Source: Tipula vernalis
Lineage: Eukaryota; Arthropoda; Insecta; Diptera; Tipulidae
Assembly: GCA_958295665.1 (NCBI GenBank)
Contig: OY282558.1
Span: 337,687,106-337,751,105 of the forward strand
DNA length: 64,000 nt
Direction: 5' to 3'
Positions 10,981 to 23,086 of this stretch are shown here, in pieces. The translations under genes were made by a program, and so were the position numbers. Positions within the stretch are counted from its first letter, which is position 1; each line of letters begins with the position of its first letter. The notes below the pieces were generated by a model, which made no database searches, was not told the DNA's origin, and worked only from the letters and a program-made list of their open reading frames with translations.

Positions 10981-13144
10981 TATGCCGTCAAAGATTTTGT
11001 TGAAACAGATCAAAGGCCAAATCCATTTACAAATAATATGCCTGGCCGAGGATGGTTTAATAGCTTCTTAAAACGGAATCCAAATGTAACAATAAGAGTA
11101 CCTGATCCAGTGACAGCAGCGAGTAGTAAAGTAAGTGCTACAGATATCGGACGCTGGTTTGATTCCATTACCCATTATTTAAAGAATGGTAAACATATTA
11201 ATATAGTATATTAGAGTCACCAGAACTCATTTTTAACGGCGATGAAACAAATTTTTTATTGTGCCCAAAAACAAGATCTGTGCTAGCTGCTAAAGGTGCG
11301 CGTAATATATACGAAATCGACCGGGGAGCTGCAAAATCGAATTTAACGGTAATGTGCACATTTAGTGCCAGTGGTAAAACCGTTCCACGTATGGTGATTT
11401 ACCCTTCCAAACGGGTGCCAGAGGAGATTAGAAAATCTCTACCAGAAAATTGGGCTTTAGCTATTTCGGATAATGGATGGATGACAAAGGAAGTCTTCTA
11501 CGAGTATATCTCGAAGCATTTTCATCTATATCTCGTGAATAACCATATTCAATTACCTATAGTTTATTTTGTCGATGGACATAGCACCCATATGACGCTA
11601 AAGGAGAGCGAATTATGTGTAAAATTGGGTATCATAATCATTTCACTATATTCAACTGCCACCCGCATTTTACAACCCTGTGATTATGCGGCATTTAAAC
11701 CACTAAAGAATTGCTGGGCCAAAACATTGTATCAATGGCGGAAAGAAAATCCGGGTACGTCATTGACAAGGGAACATTTTGCTCCATTGCTGTTAAAAGC
11801 ATTTGGTCGATGCATTACTCCTGAGATAATTCAAAACGGATTTAAATCATGTGGTCTCTTTCCTTGGAGCTTCGCGGCAATCAATTTTTCGAAATGTCTT
11901 GGCAAATCTTGTCATCATATCCCCTCAAATAAAAACATTTCTGGGGGTTCTATAGATTTTTTACGATTTTCGGAGATTGTCGGAAACATAAAAATTAAAT
12001 TATTTCAAGATATCTTAAAAACCCCACAAACATTAGAACAATATGACGATAATTTTAGAATATTATTTGAACTTTTTACGACATATAAAGCGAACGAATT
12101 CGATATTAATGAAATAAATGAATTTATATATCTTGATGACACCTTCGACCGTAATCCTTTAAGTGACTTCACTCCAATAAATATCGTTGAAGAAAGGGTA
12201 GTTGGAGAAGAAGTAGTGGTAACAATAAGAGACGATGTTCCACTACCTAGTACTAGCAGCAACGTAGTTATTGTTTCCTCTTTAATGGATTCGACTAATA
12301 TACAAAATAAAACCCCAACTAAGTGTATTACAGACTACTTAGACTGGCCTGTAACGCCAATAAAAACAGGACACCAAATTGCGAAATTAAAAAAACCATT
12401 TGTAATAGCTTCCCCGATATGGATTAAAGGTAAGAAAGAAAAAAAAACACGAAAAAGAAAAGCTATTCTTGGAAAAAGAAAAACGAAAAGCTGATAGAAT
12501 TGCAAAATGTATAAAGAAAAAAGAAGAAAGTGATTTAAAGTCTGTATCAAAGAAACAGAAAAAATCGAAGCATATAAAGACTAAATTTAAAAGAACTACT
12601 CATCAAGGCAAAGATGAATCTTCAAAAAGTTATGATATTGGTAAGCTTATCACAACCTTCCAATTAAAATTTAGATAGCTATTTGTAAATATTGTTCTGT
12701 TTTTTATAGAAACTCTGGCTGCAGAACCTGACGCGACTATAAACTTTTCTCAAGAAGCAGAAACAGAGAAAGAAGTACGAGTAGTACTTTATAAAAGTAA
12801 TAACTCACTATATATTCATATTTGATTCCCTCGTCATACAATGTTTTATTTGTTTATTTCTAGCTTTTACTCGTGAACCGACTCCAGACAAAAGTGAAGA
12901 CGATAACAACAATTCTATTTTGGAAAGTTGCTTTTCTGAAATAGGAAATAATAAAATTGCAAGAGGCAAAATGTGTTATAACTGTACCTACGCCTTTTCC
13001 AAATCGCAAACACTGGAAAATATTGGAATTAAATGCAATAAGTGTACGCGAGAATATCACGTGAAATGCGTAAATGTTCTAGAATTGCAACTGTTGCCGG
13101 TGTTTTTTTGTGCCAACTGCAATACGCAAAGTGATGATCTATAA
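10970..13144 (+). pseudogene. Pogo-like DDE transposase with C-terminal PHD-like finger, copy 1
   Basis: Tc1/mariner-superfamily (pogo/Tigger-type, DDE_1) cut-and-paste transposase. DNA-binding-side sequence with RGWFNSFLKRNPNVTIRVP lies near 11041-11105. A frameshift near 11205 separates it from the catalytic core (11215-12494): first Asp in FNGDETNF, second in YFVDGHSTHM, third in LQPCDYAAFKPLK. A lysine-rich segment follows with another frameshift near 12470. Two small phase-consistent introns are legible: GTAAGC near 12640 to TTTATAG near 12710, and GTAATA near 12797 to TTCTAG near 12862. The last exon encodes CYNC...IKCNKCTREYHVKC...FFCANC, a PHD-like zinc finger. Same architecture as the element at 36186-39151 but diverged. 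I could not define its TIRs. Confidence 0.8.
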
Positions 13145-13699
13145 AATAAGCCCTAATTTAACATTTTTTGTGATAACTCATATGCGATACGAGGAGCAAT
13201 CAGCTTCTAACCTGAAATTGTGATAAACTTACCTGAATTAATTCTATTTGATTTATTTTTTGTATAAGAAATAGTTAACCATGCGTAACTATGGTTGAAA
13301 TATGTATTTATTGTTTGATTATAGGCATTTCTTAATGTGCTTTTGAATATTTTTGGTAATAAACTGAATTTTGAGTTAAAAAAGACTGAATATAGCTAGA
13401 TTCATTTTGAATTTTGTTCTAAACTAAAAACTGCCAATAGCTGTATCAGATGATATGTCAATAATTATAACAATGTGTCAATAGCTATATCAAAAAGGAA
13501 ATTTTAAAAAAATCCAATTTTTTTGCGTATTAGGCTTTAATTAATTAGCTCTCTTTAATTAAAATTTAAAAAATAATAGAATTTTGTACAAGAAACCATT
13601 TATTTGATAAACCTCAGTGCGTAGCTACTTTATTTAAAACTAATCTATAATTTTTCATTCAATTTCTTAACTAAAAATCTATAGAAAAATATTTAGCTC
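13145..13699. other. No recognisable feature
   Basis: A+T-rich flank of the pogo-like pseudogene; possibly its 3' end, but I see no terminal repeat. Confidence 0.4.
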
Positions 13700-14310
<611 letters not shown>

Positions 14311-16052
14311 CCTTAAATGTACCACCTACCTGAATTAATGTCTATAATTAGACAATACATTCTTATATTTTTTATAATCAATTTTCATTTGATCTTCATG
14401 AAATTTATGTTCGATATGAGCTGAGTGCGGACAGGTTAACAAAAGAGGAGTAACTAATTGCTACTTTATTGAATGTTGAATTTTAAGAATATTTAAATTT
14501 ATAAATTGAGAATAACTATTCTATATTTTAATTAAAAATAATTCTTGTTTTTTGTATGCTAAAAATAATTGAAGAATATCTTTGCCAATTTGTGCACATA
14601 ATAGTTACCTTTGCACAAGTTGAGAATATAACAATTCTTTGTAAATGTTTTTGTTGAGTTATTTTGAGCATAAGTTTCATGAGAGAAGCATAAATCCTTT
14701 TACGGTCATCAACATGATGTTTTTCATTTTATTTATTAATTTATCCTCACTCGTTGTTTAAAATTCAAAGCTTTCAGATGTGTCATGTGTGTTACTGTGT
14801 TATAATCTAAAAAAATATTTACATTTTTGTAAAAGTGATTAAATTAAATAGTGCCGAATAATTATGAAAATAATTATTCAAACATAAGTTCGTGTAGTGA
14901 AAATTAAAAAAAAAAGTTTTGATTTTGGGATTTGGGAAAATGACAATGTTTTCTATAATTACCATCCCATTAGCAGCAGTCGATTGTTGCTTTAAACTTT
15001 TTTTGTATTTGATTTAAAATACCCGCTAGAGTCAACCAAGGTATGGACGTTTTTTCAACAGTTCTTTTACGAAATTACAACAAAACACGATATTATCGAC
15101 TTCAAATTAATAATTTTGCAATCGGATCTAAAATCTAATCCGATATAAAAAAATTAACATTTTATGAATTAGCAACAGTTAAAATATATGTATATTTTCC
15201 TAAATTTTACAGATTCAAACCAACAATTACAATATTAACATTTTACAATCAACAAGAAAGGAGAAAATCCTCAAGGACTGAGGTTTTATACTAAATCCGA
15301 GAATTCCAGCCATTACTTGATCAGGCTAATTACACGGAATGCGGTGTGCCGTTTCCAGTTTTGCTGTTAAAAAGTAACGTCATTACAAGGCTTGTTTTAT
15401 AATAAACATAATTTCTTTAATATTTAATTTAAATAGTCAATTCTAACTTGAATTTATATTTATTATTTTAAATCTTTTTATAAATAATTTAACTTTTTAA
15501 TTTCTGTTACTGTGAATAAATTACAGGAATTTAGAATCTGCACTCGCTTGAAATACTTCGAAGTAAGAAACTGTATTTACTTAAATCATAACTTAAATTC
15601 TTAATATAAGAATCTAAAAAATTAACAAATTTTTTGAGCTATATTCTCAAATTCAGAATAATTTGAGAGTAACTATTCTTAGTCAATTCCAGCAACTTTT
15701 TTTCTTGAATATATACCTATAATGCTCAAATGAAGCAATCATTTTTTTTTTTTCAGTGATAAAAGATTCCTATACATTTTTTTATGCTTAATACGATCCC
15801 GTTGTTAAATTTTAGAGACACGCTTTTAGACATTTTTAGGATAAGAATAGGTCAAAAACCTGACGTGATTGAGTAATTCTGTGTCCAGATTCGGATTCAG
15901 TGCAAAAAATTACTTCGGAAACGACTATTCAATACAAAAAAAAATGTCTAACCACTTTTTTTTCAGTCCTGTGTTATTTACTGTATTTTGTGTTGGATGG
16001 CATTGTTTTTAATTATGAGATTATTCAATTTTGTGTACATAAAGCAATTTAT
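14311..16052. other. No recognisable gene
   Basis: A+T-rich. The motif TAAGAATCTAAAA occurs here (near 15606) and near 5725, hinting at an unrecognised old repeat family. No coding or structural feature supported. Confidence 0.4.
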
Positions 16053-16269
16053 TTAACACTAGAACTACCAACGTTAAATATAACCCTAGTTTTACCACAC
16101 CCGTCAAATTGACGGATTTTTCATCATGGCTGTGATTGTAACTGTTGGCTTAGTTTATGTAAATAGAAGAACAGAATTTAAGAAAAATGCCATTTAATAC
16201 AATAATTCATTAATATAGTCCAATCCAAACTTAGTCTCGTTGTATAACGATACAATTTCAGGAATTAGT

Positions 16270-17740
16270 TTATTAGGATTTATATTTAGTGCTAAGAAGT
16301 AGTACTTTTTTACGAGGCTTTCTTTTGTAAATTGTTAGAACTATATCATTTGATTTGTAGATTTTTGTGGAGAAAAGAGCCATGTTATTTTTTTCAACTT
16401 TAGCTATTTTCGGCAAATCTCGTTTATTTGCTCGTATAGTTCCAACAAGGTTTGTTTTTTGGCCAGTAGTTCTTTGCGAATTGTATGCTTGTAAAAAATC
16501 ATCTGTGGTTACATTTTTTTATTTATTTTATTTTATTTATTTATTTAATTATACACAAATAAGGCATAGCCTTCTTACAATATCCAGGGATATATTCCTA
16601 TGTGTATTCCAGCAATTACACAGAAAAATTATTAGAACAATAATTAAAATTAAATATAATATAATTAAAAATACAGAAGAAAAGATTAAGAACAAAAGAT
16701 AAAACATTAGAAGACGTGATAATGGAAAAAAGAAAAAAGAAAAATAATGGAAACGAATTATGTGCCAATCAGCCCCTCGAGGTACAGTCGCTTGAAACCA
16801 CGCAAATTAGATGCTGCCTTTATAGACGGATTCAGACTATTCCAGAGCTTCACCCCATGGATAAAGAAAGCACGTTGTCTTGGCTTAGTTTTACACGATT
16901 TAGGCAAATTTAAATTTAATGTCCTCTGCATTTCGAGAATTTCAGTTTATCATAAAGGTAGTTCGGAACTTTATTTTTAGTCAAACCAAACATCACAGTC
17001 AACACCGACAGTGATTTCTCCCACAATTTATATAGTTTTTAACAAGATGCAAAATTACAAGCTTATTTAAAGAACCTCCTGATAGTCTAAGTTCATCTGT
17101 GCCTAAGTAGGGAAAGCCATTTATCATATATTTACTTCGTACGTCTACACGCAACCCAAAACTTAATTACAAATTTGTCTGGTTTATTGAGCATATACTG
17201 AAGAAACCTGCATCTGTGCTTTGTAGGAAACAGTGGTTTATTAACGCTTAGATTCTGGTCTGGTTTGTAACTGTTATCAATAAATGAGTTCCATATTTCG
17301 GAAACCAATCCAAATTTGTCAGTTTGTAAGCGAAAACTCCCCTCGTTTTTTTATCGGAACGTATCACATAATTTCGGAAAATCTGTTTCTACTGATAGTT
17401 TCGTGAAAGAAAGTCCCCATTTTTTGACCACAAAAAACAACTGTAAGTTTCCTGCTTCATATAGTTCGCGTGACTCATCATCCGATTATCAAGTATAAGT
17501 TGAAATGCATTACTAACGTTTCGCTTCGCATAACCAGTTGGACCCGGAGAATCTTTGAATATTGTATGTGATGGCAATCTACCAATACAACCGTTCCCTA
17601 ATTTTCCCATTCAGTACCGTCGGCAGAAATGTCCTTCTGCTGCCTTTTTCGGTTCCGGTTTCGCTATCCAATTCAGTATCTGAACATATTCGCATTCTCT
17701 TTCTATATCTTCTTCAGAGTTATGATGGTTTGGTGGTCTA
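16270..17740 (-). pseudogene. piggyBac-like transposase pseudogene
   Basis: DDE_Tnp_1_7-type transposase relic, N- to C-terminal along the minus strand. An acidic leader has DTELDSETGTE near 17670. An entry segment at 17389-17610 has FKDSPGPTGYAKRNV and NAFQLILDNRM. The core near 17020-17140 has YMINGFPYLGTDELRLSG and ends in CGRN. After the insertion it resumes near 16500 with VTTDD, then LVGTIRANKRDLPK near 16420 and RKPRKKVLLLSTKY near 16290; these match the NVTTDNFFTS to LLSTxH stretch of the family. Several stops and frame changes make it non-functional. The C-terminal Cys-rich domain is not seen. Confidence 0.85.
16513..17012 (-). mobile_element. 500-bp retroposon-like insertion in piggyBac transposase
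   Basis: The insertion separates the codons for GRN from those for VTTDD of the host transposase, so its boundaries can be placed to a few bases. Read on the minus strand, it ends in an A-rich (AAATAAATAAAAT) tail at 16513-16550, as expected of target-primed retroposition. The body near 16760-17000 has no coding sequence or RNA polymerase III boxes that I can see. No target duplication longer than 3 bp was found. Family unknown. Confidence 0.6.
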
Positions 17741-17993
17741 TAAATGATGTATTATATATTTTGAAATTACTAAGACCGTTAATTTGACGGGTCTTGGTAT
17801 AGATAGGTATAGGTCAGACAGGTTATGGAAGTTAAAATGACTGAGAGCAAATTTAATTGGAAGGTATAACTGATCTTATATTTCATTCAAAGTCGTCCTA
17901 AAATCCTAGAACAATACATAACTTAAATTAATATTTTGAAAGCAATAAATCTGAAACCCGTCAATATGACCATCTTGGTAGTTCTAGTGTTAA

Positions 17994-20527
17994 CCATACT
18001 TGCTCTTCGTTTTGTTGTTTGTGCTGCTATTGATTTATCTTTAATTTTAAAAAATAATTGCTCTTATAAGGAAAAGTTTTTCAATTAAATTACAATACAG
18101 TTTTATAACTAAATTGTTTCTATTATATAATTTATAAGTGATAAGATATAAACAGAAGAAAGTAAAATGTATTGCTATTAAAATCAACGTACCATTACTT
18201 GTCCCTCGTCCTTGAAAAAGAAAATGCTTCCGCAAATAAAATCTACTTTAAAATCACATACCCTATTCAACGCAAATCCTATATGTACATATAATAAATC
18301 ACGCTGTTCGGTCAATATTTTGAGTTTTTTTCTTTTATCGGTCAATATTTTGAGTTCTTAAAATTCTATTGCATATTAACGTTGAGTTAACCGCTTGATT
18401 CATTTTTTTTGCACAACGATGACTGATATTCTATCGCTGTCTACCGTACTAAGACATTTTGAATTATTCTTTTAAATCTCGTTCACCAAATAAATATGAC
18501 AACCACTGTCTTTAATAAACGAAAAGATTTTCAATAAAACCATGCAGCACAACTGTTGCCATTAATCGAAAATAAATCGATTATATATGAAATATTGTTT
18601 AATAATAAAAATATATTTTTTGAAAACAAATAAAAAATTTTAATTAAAAAATTTTGTATTCCCTCGAAAAAAATAACTAAACTTATTACTTTACTTCAGG
18701 CGTCGAGTGGAGGAACAAAACAAAAATGCGATTAACATAAAAAAAAAAACCGAAGATTTGAAATTATTAGAGTTAAAAAGTTTGATTATTGTTTATTATA
18801 TATTTATTTCGAAAGTAATAAACAATGAAAACAAGTCTTTTTTGGGGTGCTAAAACAATTCAAATAAACAGTTAGAAAATATTGTACAGTATGTATATTG
18901 AATGGCATTGATAACAATAATTCGGTTGATTATTTGTTGCTTTAATTTTTCGGTAGTAGTTTTAAAGAAGAACCAATTCGTTTTGCAGTTGTCACAATAC
19001 GTACAAATAAACATTAATATTAGCCTTTTTAATTCTAAAAACATATAAATATTTTAATATAAATTGTTATTTAGCATTATAAATCTATTCACTAAATTGA
19101 ATTGTATTTTTATAAAAAAAAATGTGAATATGGTATATAGGGTAAAATCAAATATCTTATGATCGTATTAAATATTCTGCTACTAATCTTATTTCACTTC
19201 GATTTTCGGATTTGGCACATAAGTACATACATACATTATGTATACACATCTCTAGGGGTAAACGAAATAAGGGAAAACTAAAATGTCATGAATTATTGAT
19301 TTTGGCTAAGTAATTAGGAATATTTGTATTTGTTTGGGAAATCGATTTGTCATCAATAGGTGGAATTTATTAAACCTCTAAATAAAATTGAAACTTTGTT
19401 TACCAGTTAACATTTTAATTGGGTAATATAAATAAAAATTGATTGTTACACTACTGAGCAACAGTAAAATGTACCTTCTGTCGTTTAAACAATAAAATAA
19501 ATATTTTTTGAACATCCAATAATTACAGTAATGTCACTGAGAAAATTATACTCTTTTCATTAAATTCGTTTAAATTAATTGAATTATACTTAACTTCTAG
19601 AGTATAGTGCCATAATTATATGTCATCATTTATTGAAGCTTTTTTAGTGGTATAACTTTTCCCAGTTCCCCAAAGGAATTCATAATAAAAATGATGTTAT
19701 TTATCTTCAAGTTTTCCAATGAAAAAAAAAAACAAATTTTATAGAACTTTATATTTTACCTTTCGTTTTTTACCTTAATAAATATCAATTGCAGAAAAGT
19801 TAAAACTAAATATTTTTAAATGTCTAAAGTATATTTTCGGAACTTTTATTTTGAAAAATAAGATAGAGTTGGTTCTGACGAAGTAAAACAGTACTTGCTA
19901 AAGATATCTTTAGTTTTGTTAGTGTACCTAAGATATCTTTGTTTACAAACAAATACGAACAAAACTTATTCCACAAAAAAAAAATTCCTACGTTCTTAAA
20001 ATTTTTTGAATTGGTTTTGCTTTATTTACAATTTTTGAACTTACAATTTTTCCACGTTGTAATCGTTGGTTCGTTGGTAGTGAGCATAATAAGTATATTT
20101 CAATATGACATGATTTGTAATATGTAAGTATATTTCAATATGACCAGAGTGCTGCTGTTATGAAAATTTTATAAATTTTGGTTTAAATAAATCATTTATT
20201 AGAAGAAAACAGTAGCCTAATCAAGCGCAAATTTTAGTGATAAAAAAAAAATTACGTTGGAAATTTTTTTTTTTTTTTTTGTAAAAAAAATGTATTTTTC
20301 ACCAAAACAAAACAAAAAATATTACTAAGGTAAAATAATTTTTAGTGATACGTATTCAGGTACTCAAAAAGAAAAATATGTCGTTATTGTTAAGGCAGTA
20401 GTAATACATGTAAGATTTTGGCCTTTAAGGCAATGAATATAGTCACATCAATTAGGCGATATTAAATGGCTTTAAGGCAAAAATACATAACCTTAAAAAA
20501 GTGACGGCTAAGTTAAAACTGAATACC
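17994..20527. other. No recognisable gene
   Basis: A+T-rich. Two copies of TCGGTCAATATTTTGAGT lie near 18309 and 18340. A/T homopolymers occur near 20240-20290. Nothing else supported. Confidence 0.4.
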
Positions 20528-20547
20528 AATAAAAACAAGTAAAAAAT

Positions 20548-21194
20548 TGATTGATTGATTGATTGATTGCGATGTACGATCAAGCATTAAGCAAGTCTCC
20601 CGTATTATAAATGCGAATACTACAACACCACTATACCCATGTTACACACAACACGACACCATTCTTCATGAAGCCAAACCCCGTAAAGAAAGGCGCCACA
20701 TCTATAACCACATAAGTCTAATAGTTGTGATATCCCCCCGCTCCTGGCCAGGCCGCCGTCGTACACCTTTTTACATATAACAAGATCGAGGGATGGGAAA
20801 GGAATGTTAGCAACAAAGACTCAACCCGGTTCCAGACACCTAAGTAGTTGATAGTTAGTAAATTTGTTAGTTTTTTAGTAATTTATTTAGCACAGCATAA
20901 GACAATACAAATTTAAAGTTCATCTCTACTGCTCCAACCTGTAAGAAGGACACAATGACAACACAAATATCTCCTGGTACCGCAAACTCTTTTTTCTGAA
21001 AAGCTGTAAACAACTATTATTATTCCCCTCCACCATTTTTTCCATCGGCGGTTGTGAGAGGGGGGGGGGGCGAGATTTCGTTCCATCATCATGTTCCCAT
21101 GCGGTCACCCAAATTTGTACTAACTGTAGGTAGTGTTGCTTGACGTTGTTGTTGAAATCGTTGCGTCTCTGCTGTCCCTGCTACTCGCCCCCCT
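20548..21194 (-). mobile_element. 647-bp retroposon, (TCAA)n-tailed, with 20-bp target duplication
   Basis: A perfect 20-bp direct repeat, AATAAAAACAAGTAAAAAAT, lies at 20528-20547 and 21195-21214. On the minus strand the insert begins GGGGGGCGAGTAGCAGGG and ends with five units of an ATCA repeat. Long duplication plus a simple-repeat tail shows target-primed reverse transcription. It is GC-richer than its surroundings. Its 3' ~330 bp is related to the end of the insert at 23087-26227 (both have GGTGTCTGKAACCGGG and GGCCAGG). It encodes no reverse transcriptase, so it is a non-autonomous or 5'-truncated member of an unidentified LINE/SINE family. Confidence 0.85.
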
Positions 21195-21768
21195 AATAAA
21201 AACAAGTAAAAAATGTTTACTTAATATTCTTTTTTTTGTAAAGTAATAATAATTAAATTATATATTAAATATGGTAAGTTATTTTTAAATTTTTATACCG
21301 TTTTATTTTTATTTTAGCCTAATGTTTCGTGACGTGCTTCCTTGGCTAAATTAAATATAATAATAATTTAAACCCAAATGAAGCGTCAAGATCAAGACTA
21401 GGTAGTCAACAAAAAAGTGTTTTAATCGATTTGGTTGAAGAAAACTTTGAATTTATTGAAGGTAAGCAAACACACTTGTCTTTACCATGGCAAATACACA
21501 TCGAGGCGGGGGGTTACCGACAAAAAAAAAACAACCTGGAACCGAATAGGTAGAATGTGAATACCATCGAACCTATAAATCAGACAGGTGAACAATGGTA
21601 AAAAATAAATATAAAAGTAGGATCAAAATCGACAAAGCGTGTTTAAAAAAATTTTATTTTATACTCATTAGAGGATGATCCCACATACAAGAAAAAGTGT
21701 TGTACGGGATATTACCCCCCAAAAATTTCAAACAATAAATCACCATAGAATGAAGGTCATTGATCAAC

Positions 21769-21855
21769 AAAAAAAATTATACATAACCAACCAGGGGTAA
21801 GAGCCAGTTATTAGTTTGGAACGCACAAGGCATAGTCGTACGTTACAGGCTTTTC
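21769..21855. repeat. Left copy of an 87-bp direct repeat
   Basis: Near-identical (about 95%) to 26594-26681 in the same orientation; both contain ACATAACCAACCAGGGG and CAGTTATTAGTTTGG. The pair brackets the MULE relic and its TCGAC arrays. At 87 bp it is too long for a target duplication and it is not inverted, so it could be a duplicated flank or part of a larger repeat family. Confidence 0.8.
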
Positions 21856-21884
21856 GGGTTGGGTATGTAATGTCAAATTTCAAA

Positions 21885-22085
21885 ATGTCGGTTCCACAAA
21901 TGTCGACTAGAAAAATATCGACTTGAACAAAATGTCTCTTTATAAAATGTCGATTCGAAAATGTCGACTTGGACAAAATGCCGATTCTAAAATGTCGGAC
22001 TTGGAGAAATTGTCGATGTTAAAATAAATTTTGCGCAAAATTTATTTTAACATCGACAATTTCTCCAAGTCGACAAATTTTAAAA
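21885..22085. repeat. TCGACATTTT-type array, left side of MULE relic
   Basis: About nine variants of AAATGTCGACTTG / ATGTCGATTC, spaced 12-25 bp apart. The same motif in reverse (TCGACATTTTGKCC) recurs at 26480-26580 on the other side of the MULE sequence. They look like iterated subterminal repeats of the MULE or of a non-autonomous partner. Confidence 0.65.
21998..22071. repeat. Perfect 74-bp palindrome
   Basis: Two 37-bp arms, with no spacer, meet at a GCGC centre near 22034/22035 and are exactly complementary (outer GACTTGGAGAAATTGTCGAT, inner AATAAATTTTGC). It sits at the inner edge of the TCGAC array and its outer bases belong to the array motif, as if a head-to-head duplication of one terminal unit produced it. 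Confidence 0.95.
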
Positions 22086-22199
22086 ATATAATTGAAACTA
22101 TGTACAAATATTTGATTTTTATTTTTATTAATGGTTTATAATTTAATTATATATTTATATATTAATATATAAAATATAAGTAAGCAAAAGTACGTAAAA

Positions 22200-22958
22200 A
22201 TATATGTATTAACAAAACTTTCTTTTAATTGTGTTTGATTAGTGCGGTTTCGTATTTTACCATACACAAGTATGCCAAACATTTAGGCATTCGCATTTGA
22301 ATACTAAATCCCTCTTCTTTGCCATATTTTGCTGCCAATCCTTCTGCCTGTATTTTTCGGCCTATTATTTGGTCGAAGTGGAAAAAAACAATCTTTGAAG
22401 TGGGTGGTTGGGAAGAAAAGTTTTGCAGCACTCACACTCGCCTTTTTAAAATCTGAGATAATGTTTCGGCATATCTCATACAATATTTCAATATTGTATT
22501 TTTTCGTTTTTGAACGATTATCCAGGTAGCACAAAATTTTCCTCTTCAATATTTTTCAATCTATTAGGAATATAAATTCCTTCTAGGTAGGTCGGTTCTT
22601 GTTCTCCAGCAGCAGATCTTACCCTTGAAATTTTCTTTTGGTGGGCTTCCGCTTTCGGTAAATAAATCCTGCAATTTTCTTTGCAAAGGGCAACGGATTC
22701 AATTATAATTTGAGATGGCTTATTTATTGAAGTTTTTTTAGCCATTGTTTTAACGGCATGATTAGTTTTATATTTTTCAAATTTGAAAGCAAAGGGCTCA
22801 TGCGAGTGCTCCGTTGGATCTTTCCATATTTTGTGTTCTGAATTTTCCAGCTTAGTACTAACACGTGCCTTACAAATATTAGTCTCTTCACAACGCAAGC
22901 GGTAAACTTCATATGAAACTTTTTCTTTTCTATATATAAACCCATCAACTATACAAGC
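22200..22958 (-). pseudogene. MULE transposase with FLYWCH zinc finger, truncated
   Basis: Mutator-like (MULE) transposase relic. At its minus-strand 5' end a FLYWCH-type finger is legible: GFIYRKEK, then RCEETNICKARV and a downstream HSH (WKDPTEHSHEPF). After a linker (22518-22720) there is a frame change and loss of the first part of the catalytic core. The sequence then resumes with ISDFKKASVSAAKLFFP, CFFHFDQIIGRKIQ and GLAAKYGKEEGF, the DDE-core end typical of PF10551-type MULEs. A FLYWCH-MULE fusion is a known insect architecture. Missing catalytic Asp region and frameshifts make it inactive. Confidence 0.85.
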
Positions 22959-23086
22959 TTAACAGCTCCTTTGTTGCTAATTACTGTTTTATTATTCATT
23001 TTTGTTCATCAACCTATCAAGAGTAACCAAATATTTATATTTTGTTAAAAAAAAATTTATTAGTATGACGAACTCCTTATACTTAC

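Larger units (their letters stand above)
16057..17989 (-). mobile_element. piggyBac-like transposon with TTAA duplication
   Basis: 1,933-bp element bounded by perfect 14-bp inverted repeats CACTAGAACTACCA and TGGTAGTTCTAGTG, flanked by TTAA at 16053-16056 and 17990-17993. Subterminal CCGTCAAATTGACGG (near 16100) and related sequences (CCGTTAATTTGACGG near 17776, CCCGTCAATATGACC near 17957) resemble transposase-binding sites. It contains a minus-strand transposase relic split by a 500-bp insertion. Confidence 0.92.

Noticed and set aside
16716..16980. Overlapping plus-strand frames of 65-77 codons
   Set aside because: They lie within the A-tailed insertion and show no conserved motif.
22034..22035. 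Palindrome as a replication origin or recombination site
   Set aside because: No supporting motif; outer bases belong to the transposon array, so element fold-back explains it better.
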